Of a DNA stretch of 64,000 bases, positions 8,290-17,517 are shown in pieces. Source of the DNA: Candidatus Hydrogenedens sp. (GTDB lineage: Bacteria; Hydrogenedentota; Hydrogenedentia; Hydrogenedentales; CAITNO01); NCBI GenBank assembly GCA_012522755.1, contig JAAYJV010000048.1:16425-80424 (forward strand). Reading direction: 5' to 3'. Within the stretch, counting starts at the first letter, position 1. Every line of letters begins with the position of its first letter. The position numbers were made by a program, and so were the translations under genes. The notes under the pieces were generated by a model. It was not told the origin of the DNA, ran no database searches, and worked only from the letters and a program-made list of their open reading frames with translations.

Positions 8290-10392
8290 TCAGATGAGCA
8301 GCGAGCCGATCTGATAAAAGGCAATGGCCAGAATAAAGGCAAATGTCGTGGAATAGAGAGTGGCGAACAGCGCCCACTTCCATGAACCGCTTTCACGCCG
8401 GATCACGGCGATTGTGACCAGACAGGGCGCATAGAGCATGACAAAGACCATGAGTGCAAAGGCGCGAACAGGATTCCAATCAGGCTTCTGAGCCAGGTGT
8501 TCAGACAGGGAGAGGAAATTATCCTCATCCGTATTTTCCAGGGCATAGGCTGTGCCGAGAACGCCCAGAACCACTTCTTTCGCTGCAAAACCGCCGATGA
8601 GCGCAATATTCGTGCGCCAGTCGAAACCGGCGGCCTGACTCACAGGCTCCAGCGCTTTACCGGCACGACCCGCAAAACTGAAGGCCAGATGCTCATCAGC
8701 GGCCACATCTTCAGCGGGTCGGGGAAAATACATGAGTGCCCAGAGTACCAGATTGATGGCCAGAATGACTGTCCCGGCTTTCTTCACGTACATCCAGGTG
8801 CGTTCCCAGGTGTGGCGCAGAACTCCACGCAGCACAGGCATGTGATAGGGGGGCAGTTCCATGACAAAAGGCATCTGCTCGCCCCGGACAAGTGTACGCC
8901 GCAGAATCCAGGCGGCCACCAGTGCCGTGATCCAGGAAAGAGCCCAGAGAATCATCATGATGAGCGTGCGGTTATGGGGAAAAAATGCCGCAATGAGCAT
9001 GGCATAAACAGGCATTTTCGCTCCGCAATTCATGAAGGGCGTGACAAGCATGGTGACCAGCCTGTCCCGGTCCTCGCGCATGGTGCGTGTGGACATGATC
9101 CCCGGAACAGCACAACCGCCCGCACCCAGACCGCCGGCAACGATAAAGGCGAGGATGCTTTTTCCCTGCAGTCCGAAAGTGCGCAGAGGGCGGTCCAGAA
9201 TAAAGGCCACCCGGGCGATATACCCGCTGTCTTCCAGTGCCGCGACAAAAAGAAACATGAAAAATATGAGAGGCACAAAACTCATCACACCGCCCACGCC
9301 TCCGATAACACCGTCATTCAAGAGGGAATAAAGCATGGGCATGCTTTCCTCCAGAGGCGTTATAAAGCGGGACAGGGAAAGAAAGAGCGTTTCCATGAAG
9401 CCCGTGGGACTTTGGAAGCCATCGAACCAGGGAATCCATGCCCATTCATCAGAGACTTTGAAGACCCAGAAAAAAAGGGCCGCCACAACCATAACAAGAA
9501 TGAGAGGACCGGCAATACGGTTGCAGACAATAAGATCGAGACTTTCCGTGATGTCACGGCGGTTGCTCGCCGTATGGGTCACGCAGCTTTTCACCATTCC
9601 GGCCGCAATGCCGTAGCGGTGTTCCGCCACAAGAGTGGAGGCATCCGCATTGAAATGTCTTTCAATACGACTGATGGCATCATCGGCCTGCTTCAAAAGT
9701 GCATCGCTTTCAGAAGGAGTCAGGTCCCGTATTTCAGTGGCTGCACGCTCATCTTTTTCCAGAAGTTTGACAGCCAGCCAGGCGGGTGAAAAACGTTCTT
9801 TCAGAGCCGGAATCTTTTCGATAACCCGGGTCAGGGACACCACCTCATCGTCCACACCGTGACCATAAGACAGGGGGGAGGGATCGGCCTTTTCTTTTCC
9901 GTGAAGAACAGCCAGGCTTGCAGCGGATATCTCATCAATACCCTTATCCCGGCAGGCGATGGTGGGGATAACCGGAACACCCAGAAGCTGTGAGAGACCT
10001 TCCACATCAATCTTGTAGCCGCGCCGCTCAGCCGTATCCATCATGTTCAGTGCGATCACCATGGGTATCTGCATTTCCATGAGCTGAATGGTCAGATAGA
10101 GATTGCGCTCAAGATTGGATGCGTCAACAACATTGATGATGAGGGAGGGATGCTCATCGAGAATAAAATTACGGGCTACCAGTTCTTCTCTGCTGTAGGC
10201 CGTCAGTGAATAGGTACCCGGAAGATCCACCACAGTCGTGCGCTGTCCCTGCCAGCGCAGCACACCGCTTTTGATATCTACGGTAACACCCGGATAATTG
10301 CTGACCTGCTGAGCGGAGCCGGTCAGTGCATTATAGAGGCAGGTTTTTCCTGCATTGGGATTGCCTGCTATGACTATTTTGCCAGAGGACAT
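8290..10392 (-). CDS. feoB: Ferrous iron transport protein B
   Basis: FeoB is the GTPase-coupled inner-membrane Fe(II) transporter. The N-terminal G domain has GNPNAGKT (G1), the NYPGVTVD switch region, DLPGTYSL (G3) and NMMD (G4). It is followed by a long membrane part with nucleoside-recognition-like segments and GAGGCAVPGIMSTRTM. At 700 aa it is of normal size. ATG at 10392 is chosen because the G domain begins at once and AAGGA lies 12 nt upstream; the longer ORF to 10536 would overlap feoA heavily. It is the last gene of the feo operon on this strand. Confidence 0.95.
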   Translation of the reverse strand: MSSGKIVIAGNPNAGKTCLYNALTGSAQQVSNYPGVTVDIKSGVLRWQGQRTTVVDLPGTYSLTAYSREELVARNFILDEHPSLIINVVDASNLERNLYLTIQLMEMQIPMVIALNMMDTAERRGYKIDVEGLSQLLGVPVIPTIACRDKGIDEISAASLAVLHGKEKADPSPLSYGHGVDDEVVSLTRVIEKIPALKERFSPAWLAVKLLEKDERAATEIRDLTPSESDALLKQADDAISRIERHFNADASTLVAEHRYGIAAGMVKSCVTHTASNRRDITESLDLIVCNRIAGPLILVMVVAALFFWVFKVSDEWAWIPWFDGFQSPTGFMETLFLSLSRFITPLEESMPMLYSLLNDGVIGGVGGVMSFVPLIFFMFLFVAALEDSGYIARVAFILDRPLRTFGLQGKSILAFIVAGGLGAGGCAVPGIMSTRTMREDRDRLVTMLVTPFMNCGAKMPVYAMLIAAFFPHNRTLIMMILWALSWITALVAAWILRRTLVRGEQMPFVMELPPYHMPVLRGVLRHTWERTWMYVKKAGTVILAINLVLWALMYFPRPAEDVAADEHLAFSFAGRAGKALEPVSQAAGFDWRTNIALIGGFAAKEVVLGVLGTAYALENTDEDNFLSLSEHLAQKPDWNPVRAFALMVFVMLYAPCLVTIAVIRRESGSWKWALFATLYSTTFAFILAIAFYQIGSLLI

Positions 10393-10453
10393 GGAAAGGG
10401 ATGATCCTTCACACGCTGCGTGAACCAGAGAAAAAAACGATGGGAGGGAAGTG

Positions 10454-10738
10454 TCAGTCCAGAGTATTCTCCGATGCGGACACAAAGGCGACAGGTGTAT
10501 TCTTGATGCGCTCAACCTCAATGGTACGGGCTTCACTCATGCGCACGGCCAGATGGTAGCCTTTGACGAAGATCTCCACAGGATCGCCCAGAGGGGCATG
10601 ACGTTCAACGCGAAGCTCTGCACCTTTTGTAATACCCATATCAAGAAGACGACGACGCAAACTCAACGGGGTATCAGTGCCGATACCCAGGATGATTGCC
10701 GTTTCACCGGTTTTCAATTCTGAGAGTGTGTGTTTTAT
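10454..10738 (-). CDS. feoA: Ferrous iron transport protein A, probable AUA start
   Basis: FeoA is a small SH3-like cytoplasmic protein required for FeoB function. The protein reads (M)KHTLSELKTGETAIILGIG and continues to VERHAPLGDPVEI and LAVRMSEARTIEV, a normal FeoA. The only conventional in-frame start is TTG at 10717, which has no ribosome-binding site and cuts off the conserved LSEL segment. Seven codons upstream, an ATA at 10738-10736 sits 7 nt after AAGGAG and overlaps the upstream gene's stop as ATAA, the geometry of a coupled ATGA junction. I infer translation from AUA, or a point change or sequencing error of ATG. The family call is firm; the start is not. Confidence 0.88.
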   Translation of the reverse strand: MKHTLSELKTGETAIILGIGTDTPLSLRRRLLDMGITKGAELRVERHAPLGDPVEIFVKGYHLAVRMSEARTIEVERIKNTPVAFVSASENTLD

Positions 10739-10956
10739 GACCTGTCTCCTTGTAAGTGAGCTGAAGGATTTTCAGACACGGGCTGAGAGGAGTGAAGTTC
10801 CTGCATCGCACTGCATTGCTGGCGTATTTCTTCTGGAAGGCTGCAGGTGGAGCACCCGCAGCAGGGCGATTGATCACGACGCAGGAAGCGAATTCCATGA
10901 CGGATCAGAAGAATCAGGGCCAAGGCCAGAATAATCAGAACGAAGATTGATTCCAT
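10735..10956 (-). CDS. FeoB-associated Cys-rich membrane protein
   Basis: A 73-aa protein with one N-terminal membrane segment (VLIILALALILLI), a basic stretch, and a cysteine cluster CCGCSTC followed by one more Cys. This layout matches the small FeoB-associated Cys-rich proteins found in feo operons; the cysteines may bind iron or an Fe-S cluster, a role that is proposed but not proven. ATG at 10956 has GAGG about 11 nt upstream. It is the first gene of the feo operon and its stop overlaps the inferred feoA start. Confidence 0.8.
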   Translation of the reverse strand: MESIFVLIILALALILLIRHGIRFLRRDQSPCCGCSTCSLPEEIRQQCSAMQELHSSQPVSENPSAHLQGDRS

Positions 10957-11020
10957 AACAAACATCACCTCATGTTTGACCACCGCCTCCCACAAGGTTT
11001 AATGATGTGTTCACAAGTTA

Positions 11021-11049
11021 AGTATACTATACAAACACATGGAAAACAA
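11021..11049 (-). promoter_or_regulatory. feo operon promoter with overlapping palindromic operator
   Basis: Minus-strand -35 TTGTTT (11049-11044) and -10 TATACT (11026-11021) are 17 nt apart, about 65-70 nt before the first feo gene. The -10 box lies within the palindrome GTATAcTATAC (11022-11032), and a wider inverted repeat ATGTGTT/AACACAT (11005-11011 and 11034-11040) brackets it. This is the expected position for an iron-responsive repressor (DtxR/MntR or Fur class); which one cannot be told. Confidence 0.55.
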
Positions 11050-11139
11050 AATTACTTCCCTCTTGATAAGCCGTCGCAATTCTTTCTTTTGCCCTGAAGA
11101 AAAACAGCGAGAGTAAGGGGTATCTGCTCTCCTTTGTCT

Positions 11140-11235
11140 ACTGAGTCTCGGTAATATCTCGGTCCCGGTTCCCACCTCTCCCAGATCCGACCGATCCGAC
11201 GGATTCCTCTGAAGAATAATCAAGACCTCAAGTCA
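11140..11235 (-). repeat. Degenerate copy of the dispersed intergenic repeat (left module)
   Basis: Read on the minus strand, this region follows the order of the 50.7-kb repeat: CTTGAGGT, a short A/T-rich stretch, CAGAG, GTCGGATCGGTCGGAT, then TGGGAGAGG and a GGG-rich tail. It is clearly related but diverged. It occupies the feo/GH42 spacer between the two divergent promoters. Confidence 0.5.
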
Positions 11236-11281
11236 CAGCTGTCCAAATTAAGGGCACCCTTGAATCCATCTGCGCTGGCTG

Positions 11282-11310
11282 TTATCAAAGAAAATTGATC
11301 TTCTTATAAT
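11282..11310 (+). promoter_or_regulatory. Candidate promoter for the GH42-like / Wzy_C cluster
   Basis: -35 TTATCA (11282-11287) and perfect -10 TATAAT (11305-11310) with 17-nt spacing, 72 nt before the ATG at 11383. Confidence 0.55.
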
Positions 11311-11382
11311 ATGACAGGTAAAATAGCGGTAACACATTTTCTGGTGTCAACAACCCTTTTCAACTAACGATACAGCGAAAGC

Positions 11383-13662
11383 ATGTCTATTTTGGCTCGA
11401 TTTCCTTCTTTGGCGGTGCTCCTCCGCATCATCCTTTTTCTGGTACTGATCTCCAGTGCCTTGATTGCCGGTTCTTTTCTCGGGAAGCGCTCTGTTCCCG
11501 AAATGCCCCCTCTTGCCGTCCAGCCTTCTCACCAGGCGGCCTCTTCTGATACGCCCGACCCTGTGGGAGAGCATGCAGCGCCACTTCTTCAGAGCAGTGC
11601 ACAGGCGCCTCCGCTTTTCTTTTTCGCGGGCAAATCTTCCGATGATGTCTGGTCCACAGTAGCCGAAGAAATCACTCTGGCCAAAGAAGCCGGCATATCC
11701 AATTATGTGGTACCCGTATCTCTGGACTGGTCGGAGTCCTGGCATCCCGAAAAGGCCTCTGAGATTCTGAAGCAATTGAAACGGTATTTTGAGATCAACA
11801 GCCGGACCAAAGTCATGCTCTGGATCAATCTCAATCCGCCCGCTTCCTGGCTGACCCGCAACCCTGAAGCCGCTTTACGTCTTCAGTCCGGCCTGCAGGC
11901 CTATCCCTCCGCAGGTTCCTCTCTCTGGCGGGAACAGGCCTTGGAGATTCTTGCCAGCGAAGTGGAAAAGCTGGAGAAGAGCGATCTGGCCCATCATATT
12001 ACAGGCTATATCGTGGGTGCTCTGGGCGAGCAGCGGTGGCGCCTTCCCGGTGAGCATGATCAGTCGGAGGCCAATCAAAACGCTTTTCGCCAATGGTTGC
12101 GCAACCATTATGAAACAGAGGAAGCACTCACCGGCTCGTGGGGCCGCGATGAACTCACTTTCGATCAATGCGCCGTACCTGTCTTCGGTGAGCAGGATGA
12201 AAGCAAAAGCACGCCTCCTGTTTTTCTCGTACTGCCTCAGATGCAGGTTATGATGGATTATTACCGCTATTGTTCCGATCAGGTTGCCGGGATCATAGTG
12301 GAAGCCGTTGACCGGATCAAAGCAGTCAGCCGTGATGACGTACTCACTCTGGTTCCCTATGGCTTTTCCTATGAATTGACCGAACCGGCATCGGGACATT
12401 ATGCGCTGGAACGACTGCTGCAAAGTGAGCTGGACGGTATCATTCTCCCTGTATCTTATGTGGACCGCGGTCTCGGAGGAACCGGAGGGCCTGTGGGTCC
12501 CGTGGACAGCCTGCTCTCCCGGGGCAAAACATGTTTTATCATGGACGATACACGAACGGGCGTGGAACGTGACGAAAGTACAGGCCGCTTCGGTCGTGTA
12601 CGGGGTATCCGTCCTGATGATATTTTTGAGGTACAGAAACGCAACTTCGCCCTGGCTCTCAGTTATGGTCTGGGGCTTATCTGGACGGATCCCCAGTCGG
12701 AGGGCTGGTTGAATATCCCTGACCAGTGGCGTGAATTTTCCCGGTTGAAACATCTCTATGCCCGGCATCTGAGTGAAGAGGCCAAATCCCGGATGATCGA
12801 CACTCGGGCCACCTTGACTGTGGTGGTGGATGAAGCATCGAATTTCGGCCTCACTTCCGGCGACAGGATCAACACGGCTTTGCTGCAGCAGGGACGTGAA
12901 ATGGCCTTGCGTGCCGGCGTGAGCACCCGTTTTCATCTGCTGAAGGATGTGATTGAAGGCATCGCTCCACCTACACCGGTATATCTTTTTCTCAATGCCT
13001 TTACCTTGAGCGAAGAAGAGCGCGGCCTTCTCCATGCACGACTTACAGGAGAAGAAGCCACGGCCATCTGGCTCTATGCTCCGGGATATTTCGGGATGAC
13101 CCCTGGCACAGCGGGCATTTCCCAGCTCATCGGGATGGAAGTGTCTTCTTTTGATGAGCCGACCTCGGGCGAATCGCTCTATATTCTCTCCGGCCAGTAT
13201 ATGCATCCGGAACAGTCCTTCGGTTCGAAAACGCTCTGGAATCCGTTGTTTTATGTGCGACCCCATGATGATCTTGATTTTCTGGCCCACTATGTTTCGG
13301 ATAAGGACCAGGGAAGTATCGCCATCCGTACTTTTGCGGAAAACTGGACCTCCCTCTTTATCGCCACGCCGGAGCTGAGCCCGCCCCTCCTTCGTGAGCT
13401 CATGGTATTGCTCGAACAGCCCGTGCTGGCCAATGACAGTGAAGAGACCTGGTTTGATACCATTTACGCACGCAATAATCTCATGACCATTCACAGCAAT
13501 CAGGCCGGCCGACGTTCCTTTTCTTTCGGACAGTTTTACGATATAGAAGATCTTTTTGATTCGGCCATGTCCTGGTTCCAGAAAGACACCATTCTCCTGA
13601 CCATGCGCACAGGAGAGACCCGGATGCTGCAAAAAACAACGATTGACACGGAAAAACGATGA
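11383..13662 (+). CDS. Membrane-anchored glycoside hydrolase family 42-like protein
   Basis: A 759-aa protein with an N-terminal membrane anchor (about residues 12-32), a linker, and a TIM-barrel region resembling the catalytic domain of GH42 beta-galactosidases. Supporting signs are VMLWINLNPPASW, the region GYIVGALGEQRW (a possible acid/base Glu), and FRQWLRNHYETEEALTGSWG, which matches the GH42 'FrxWLrxrYgtiealNxaWg' pattern. A second half (about 470-640) resembles the trimerisation/glutamine-amidotransferase-like domain of GH42. The substrate is unknown. It starts a same-strand cluster with a Wzy_C protein and a TPR protein, suggesting work on an exported glycan. Confidence 0.7.
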   Translation: MSILARFPSLAVLLRIILFLVLISSALIAGSFLGKRSVPEMPPLAVQPSHQAASSDTPDPVGEHAAPLLQSSAQAPPLFFFAGKSSDDVWSTVAEEITLAKEAGISNYVVPVSLDWSESWHPEKASEILKQLKRYFEINSRTKVMLWINLNPPASWLTRNPEAALRLQSGLQAYPSAGSSLWREQALEILASEVEKLEKSDLAHHITGYIVGALGEQRWRLPGEHDQSEANQNAFRQWLRNHYETEEALTGSWGRDELTFDQCAVPVFGEQDESKSTPPVFLVLPQMQVMMDYYRYCSDQVAGIIVEAVDRIKAVSRDDVLTLVPYGFSYELTEPASGHYALERLLQSELDGIILPVSYVDRGLGGTGGPVGPVDSLLSRGKTCFIMDDTRTGVERDESTGRFGRVRGIRPDDIFEVQKRNFALALSYGLGLIWTDPQSEGWLNIPDQWREFSRLKHLYARHLSEEAKSRMIDTRATLTVVVDEASNFGLTSGDRINTALLQQGREMALRAGVSTRFHLLKDVIEGIAPPTPVYLFLNAFTLSEEERGLLHARLTGEEATAIWLYAPGYFGMTPGTAGISQLIGMEVSSFDEPTSGESLYILSGQYMHPEQSFGSKTLWNPLFYVRPHDDLDFLAHYVSDKDQGSIAIRTFAENWTSLFIATPELSPPLLRELMVLLEQPVLANDSEETWFDTIYARNNLMTIHSNQAGRRSFSFGQFYDIEDLFDSAMSWFQKDTILLTMRTGETRMLQKTTIDTEKR

Positions 13663-13747
13663 CCCTGCATAAGCCCCCGGTTGAAGTCCGGGCGGGGGAG
13701 AGCTTCTCTTCTTCGCCAGTCAGGTTCTGCGGGAGAAGAGAGTGTTC

Positions 13748-16702
13748 ATGTTGACCCGGAATCACAGATCCGCTATTTGCCGACTTCTCATTTACGGCTG
13801 GATCATAGTGCTCGTTCTCGCCATTCTCCCCTGGACAACCAATCCCGTAAAGCCCATTAAGGATCTTGTGACAGCTGTGGCCGCCGTGCTGGTCAGTCTT
13901 TGCGGTGCGGGCATCCTGTCAAAGCATGCCCTTCACCCGAAAAAATATTTCGCGCCGCCTCTGCTTATTCTTCTACTGTGCTTTCTCTGGTCCTGCATTG
14001 CAGCCCTGGCCTCCAGACATCGCCTCGTGGCTCTGGACGAGCTCCGCCTGTATTTTCCCATGCTGCTCCTTGCCTTTTATTCTTCTCTCCTTTTCCGCAA
14101 CAACCGCGACCGAAAGCATCTGGCACTGGTAATCTGTGTGGCCGTCTGCATCTCCAGTCTCTATGGCTTCTTTCAGTATCTGGGCTTGGATCCTTTCCCC
14201 TGGATCACCCGGGATATTGAGGAATACAGGGGACTTCCCGCCACCTTCGGCAATCCCAATTTTGCCGGTCACAGTCTGGTGCTTGTGATCATTCTTGCAG
14301 CAGGATTGATTGCCGCCCGTCCTTCCGGTTTCGCCTGGCTGCTTCTGCCATTGCCTGTTTTTCATCTGTACCAGACGCACATGCGCGGTGCTTTTCTGGC
14401 TCTTTGTGCGGCCGCCTTTCTCACAGGCATAACGCTCTTCCTGCGACGTCGCCTCTCCTGTGGCGGCACCAGAAAAATCATGCTCGTTTTTCTCTCTCTC
14501 TTTCTTGCGGCACTGGCGGGCGTCAGTCTGGTCCTGCCTCTTTCCAAAAAAGTCTCAGGCTTCTATTTTCCCACGGGCGGCTCACTCATCCTGCGGTATA
14601 ACGGCTATTACGGTGCCACGGAAATGCTTCTCGATCATCCTGTCCTGGGCGTGGGTCCCGGAAACTTCAGCAGCAAAAATATTCCTTACTGGACCTTTTA
14701 TGAAAGACGGTGGTTCGCCGATGAGAACAAGAGAAATACCCGCGTCCATTGTGATCCTCTGGAAAGCGGTGTTGAGGCGGGCTTCCCCGGGCTGGCGCTG
14801 CATTTGTTCCTATTCGTCCTTCTGCTTACCCAGTCTCTGTATCTCGCTTTTGAAGGACCGGATCGGGAAAAGCGACGATGGGGCCTTATAACAGCCGCTT
14901 TCTTTGCGGCTTTTTTCGTGGATGGACTCTTCGGTTTCAATCTTCGTGTTCCCGTGTCCGGAGCGTTCTTTTATCTTCTGGTCGGTGTCTTCAACGGACT
15001 CTGGAAAGAATCCTGGTGCGAGCCTGAGCGCGGGAAAACTTTGCAGAAAGAGAAAAAACAGGCTGCCAAAAAGAAAAAGGAAGATTCTCTTTCTCATGTA
15101 AAAAGAGCATTTCCCTATCTGCTTGATGGACTGCTCATTCTCTTGTGTCTGGGATGTGCCTGGTGGGCATTGCAGCTTTTTCAGGCCGAAATATTGTGGC
15201 AAAAAGGAAACAGTGCGCTGGCCTGGGCCGAAAAAAACACAGGCCATCGTGATGTGCCTTTGTTTCTGAGAAAAGCTGAGGGTGCGGCTGTGCAGGGCTT
15301 TCAAAAATGCCGGTGGGATTCCCGTTACAGTAATCTGCTCGGCCACATCGCCCTGAAAAAAGGGGAGACCCGCGAAGCCATTGCCGCCTACACCCATTCC
15401 ACCGGGCTGGATCCCGACCATCCCCACAGCTCCGCCAATCTTGCCAGAGCCTGGCTCAGTCTGGCCATGCAGTCATTCTCAGGCGACACTCCGGATTTTG
15501 AAGCCCTGGAAAAAGCTCTCAAAGAAGGGGAGGGAGCGGCCCGTCATGGACATCAATTCTGTCCGGAGTCCCCTTATGTTCAGGATGTGCTGTGGCGCAT
15601 CATCCGTGCCCGTGCTCAGCTGGCCGAGCTCAAAGGAGAAGACTCTCTGTCTCTCTGGGAAGAGACCCGGGATCTTGTGGACAACCATTTACGTGATGTG
15701 CCCCTGGATGTACCTGCAGCCCGGCGAGCTCTTTTTGCGGCCTGTCAGCGCACGGACGATCTGGACAAAATGGAGCCCCTGCTCAATGAACTGGCTCTGG
15801 ACCCCGGCTCCGGAGATGAGTTCTGGGACAGTTTCCAGCGCTTTGCGGAAGAAAGAGGGGAAGAGGATGCCTATATGGCTGCACTGTTGAAAGCACTGGC
15901 TCTCCAGCGCACACAGTCCTCTCCGGATCCGGACTGGATTCTGGCACTGCTTCGCCGCCTGGTCTTTGTCTGGAAAAAGGACTGTGATCCTTCCGATGAA
16001 CCCTTCTTTTATCTTGATCAGGCTTTACAATGGTATCCTGAAAAGACCGGGTTCTGGGCCCTGGCCGCACGCTCTCTTCCGGAAGAGAAAATGCAATCCA
16101 TTCTGCAACAGAAAAAAGTGGAGCTGGGCGGGAAAAAGATTTCCGAATTCATCTCCCTCTTCACCACCACACCGGAGAGCGAGACAAAGCTGGCCCGGGA
16201 AGCCACACTCCTGGCCCGCGATGCTCTGGAACGGGGAAGCATGGCCGCGGCGGCTGATTACGCTGTCTTTGCCCGTGCGCTCCTTCAGAAGATGACAATG
16301 CTCCCGATCAGTGCGGAAAAACAAGTGGAGATTCAGGCGAACGTGGCAACGGTTTTTCTGGAAGGAGCCCATTGGTCGGAGGCTGACCGTTATTTCGCTC
16401 TGGCCATTGAAGGGATGTCAGATGAGGCATCGGCCAGATTGAAAGTATCTCGTGCCCGGGCACTGGTCCAGCTGGAGCGACTCCCTGAAGCCCTGGAGCT
16501 CAGCCGTGATGCAGCCCGCAGCGCAACAGAAGATCCGCTGGTACAGCTTATTTATGGACGTATGCTCCGTCTCTCTGGACATAACGAAGAGGCGCAAGCG
16601 ATCCTGAACAAAGGGGCGGCCTTACTGCCTCCGGATTCCGCACTCCGACGTCAGGTATTGCAGGAGCTGCAACAGGCAATGAGGGAGCGTGCAGATGACT
16701 GA
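13748..16702 (+). CDS. O-antigen ligase/polymerase-like membrane protein with C-terminal TPR region
   Basis: About 984 aa. The first ~430 residues form 10-12 membrane segments with the Wzy_C/O-antigen-ligase loop, including GFFQYLGLDPFPW, NPNFAGHSL and the conserved HPVLGVGPGNF near residue 298. A Lys-rich stretch (KEKKQAAKKKKED, about 434-446) leads to another membrane segment and then a long alpha-helical tetratricopeptide region (about 500-980). Such ligase-TPR fusions are known and may transfer glycan to lipid A or to protein. ATG at 13748 is preferred over the GTG at 13742. The stop overlaps the next gene, which is also a TPR protein. Confidence 0.8.
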   Translation: MLTRNHRSAICRLLIYGWIIVLVLAILPWTTNPVKPIKDLVTAVAAVLVSLCGAGILSKHALHPKKYFAPPLLILLLCFLWSCIAALASRHRLVALDELRLYFPMLLLAFYSSLLFRNNRDRKHLALVICVAVCISSLYGFFQYLGLDPFPWITRDIEEYRGLPATFGNPNFAGHSLVLVIILAAGLIAARPSGFAWLLLPLPVFHLYQTHMRGAFLALCAAAFLTGITLFLRRRLSCGGTRKIMLVFLSLFLAALAGVSLVLPLSKKVSGFYFPTGGSLILRYNGYYGATEMLLDHPVLGVGPGNFSSKNIPYWTFYERRWFADENKRNTRVHCDPLESGVEAGFPGLALHLFLFVLLLTQSLYLAFEGPDREKRRWGLITAAFFAAFFVDGLFGFNLRVPVSGAFFYLLVGVFNGLWKESWCEPERGKTLQKEKKQAAKKKKEDSLSHVKRAFPYLLDGLLILLCLGCAWWALQLFQAEILWQKGNSALAWAEKNTGHRDVPLFLRKAEGAAVQGFQKCRWDSRYSNLLGHIALKKGETREAIAAYTHSTGLDPDHPHSSANLARAWLSLAMQSFSGDTPDFEALEKALKEGEGAARHGHQFCPESPYVQDVLWRIIRARAQLAELKGEDSLSLWEETRDLVDNHLRDVPLDVPAARRALFAACQRTDDLDKMEPLLNELALDPGSGDEFWDSFQRFAEERGEEDAYMAALLKALALQRTQSSPDPDWILALLRRLVFVWKKDCDPSDEPFFYLDQALQWYPEKTGFWALAARSLPEEKMQSILQQKKVELGGKKISEFISLFTTTPESETKLAREATLLARDALERGSMAAAADYAVFARALLQKMTMLPISAEKQVEIQANVATVFLEGAHWSEADRYFALAIEGMSDEASARLKVSRARALVQLERLPEALELSRDAARSATEDPLVQLIYGRMLRLSGHNEEAQAILNKGAALLPPDSALRRQVLQELQQAMRERADD

Positions 16703-17489
16703 TCCGACGCTTCAAAAAGATCAACAAAATGAATCGCTGCAGCCGGATGCTTCCAGGCCTGATCAGTTTTTTCTGATCTCCTTCGCCGGCGTACTCACTT
16801 TCATGGCACTGGTCGCCGCTCTTGCGCTGCTGCTGCTCTTTTCCCGAACAGGAGAAACTTTCCTGACCATTCGTGATGATTCTGTGGGAGAAGTTTTGAT
16901 GCGTCGCGGGGACCGCCTGAACAAAACCGCTTATAAGAAAGAAGCGCTGGCCTGTTACGAAAAAGCTTTGAAGGCACGTTTTGCCGGAGCTCAGAACAGA
17001 ACACACAGTCTGGAAGCGGCCGGTCTGATTTTATGGCACTTCGGGGAAGAGAAGAAAGCCCGGGAGTATCTTGAGGCTTCGCTGGCGGGCCCGGAAGCCA
17101 CCACAGCGCCTTATGAAGCGCTGGTGGATATTCACTTGAAAGCGGGGCGTGTGGAAGCGGCCGGGAAGGTATTGGAACAATGGTTACAAACAGAAGCTGA
17201 TCCCGATGGGCCTTCGGAAGAAATGAAGATCTTGCTGGCTTCCGCAAAAATCGCCCAGGCTCAGGGAAGGGAGGAGGAGGCCCGGACACTTTTCAAAGCG
17301 GGAGCAGAGGAAGGGAAAGATCCTGCTTTTTCCGCCTGTCTCGCTCAAAATTATGCCCGGGCCGGAGAGCACGAAAAAGCACTCTCCAGCCTCGAAGTTT
17401 ATTTTCTGCAAGGGGGCGATGAGCAGATGCGAAGCATGCGTCAGCTGTACAGGACGCTCAAATCCGGGGGGATGCCCACAGGATCATGA
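16695..17489 (+). CDS. Single-pass membrane TPR protein
   Basis: 264 aa. An N-terminal cytoplasmic segment is followed by one membrane helix (about residues 26-51, rich in Ala and Leu) and then four or five tetratricopeptide-like repeats, including YKKEALACYEKALKARFAG and HEKALSSLEVYFLQGG. It overlaps the Wzy_C/TPR gene by 8 nt; the ATG at 16695 has GGGAG about 9 nt upstream and is preferred over the GTG at 16689. It probably scaffolds the same envelope process. No enzymatic motif is seen. Confidence 0.75.
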   Translation: MTDPTLQKDQQNESLQPDASRPDQFFLISFAGVLTFMALVAALALLLLFSRTGETFLTIRDDSVGEVLMRRGDRLNKTAYKKEALACYEKALKARFAGAQNRTHSLEAAGLILWHFGEEKKAREYLEASLAGPEATTAPYEALVDIHLKAGRVEAAGKVLEQWLQTEADPDGPSEEMKILLASAKIAQAQGREEEARTLFKAGAEEGKDPAFSACLAQNYARAGEHEKALSSLEVYFLQGGDEQMRSMRQLYRTLKSGGMPTGS

Positions 17490-17517
17490 TGCGACCTCAA
17501 TTGCAGCCTGTAGCCTG

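Noticed and set aside
8497-9789. 430-codon plus-strand ORF opposite feoB
   Set aside because: Shadow of the FeoB membrane domain; the protein is His/Gly-rich with no recognisable domain.
11875-13632. 585-codon minus-strand ORF opposite the GH42-like gene
   Set aside because: Antisense shadow of a convincing gene; the translation has no family features.
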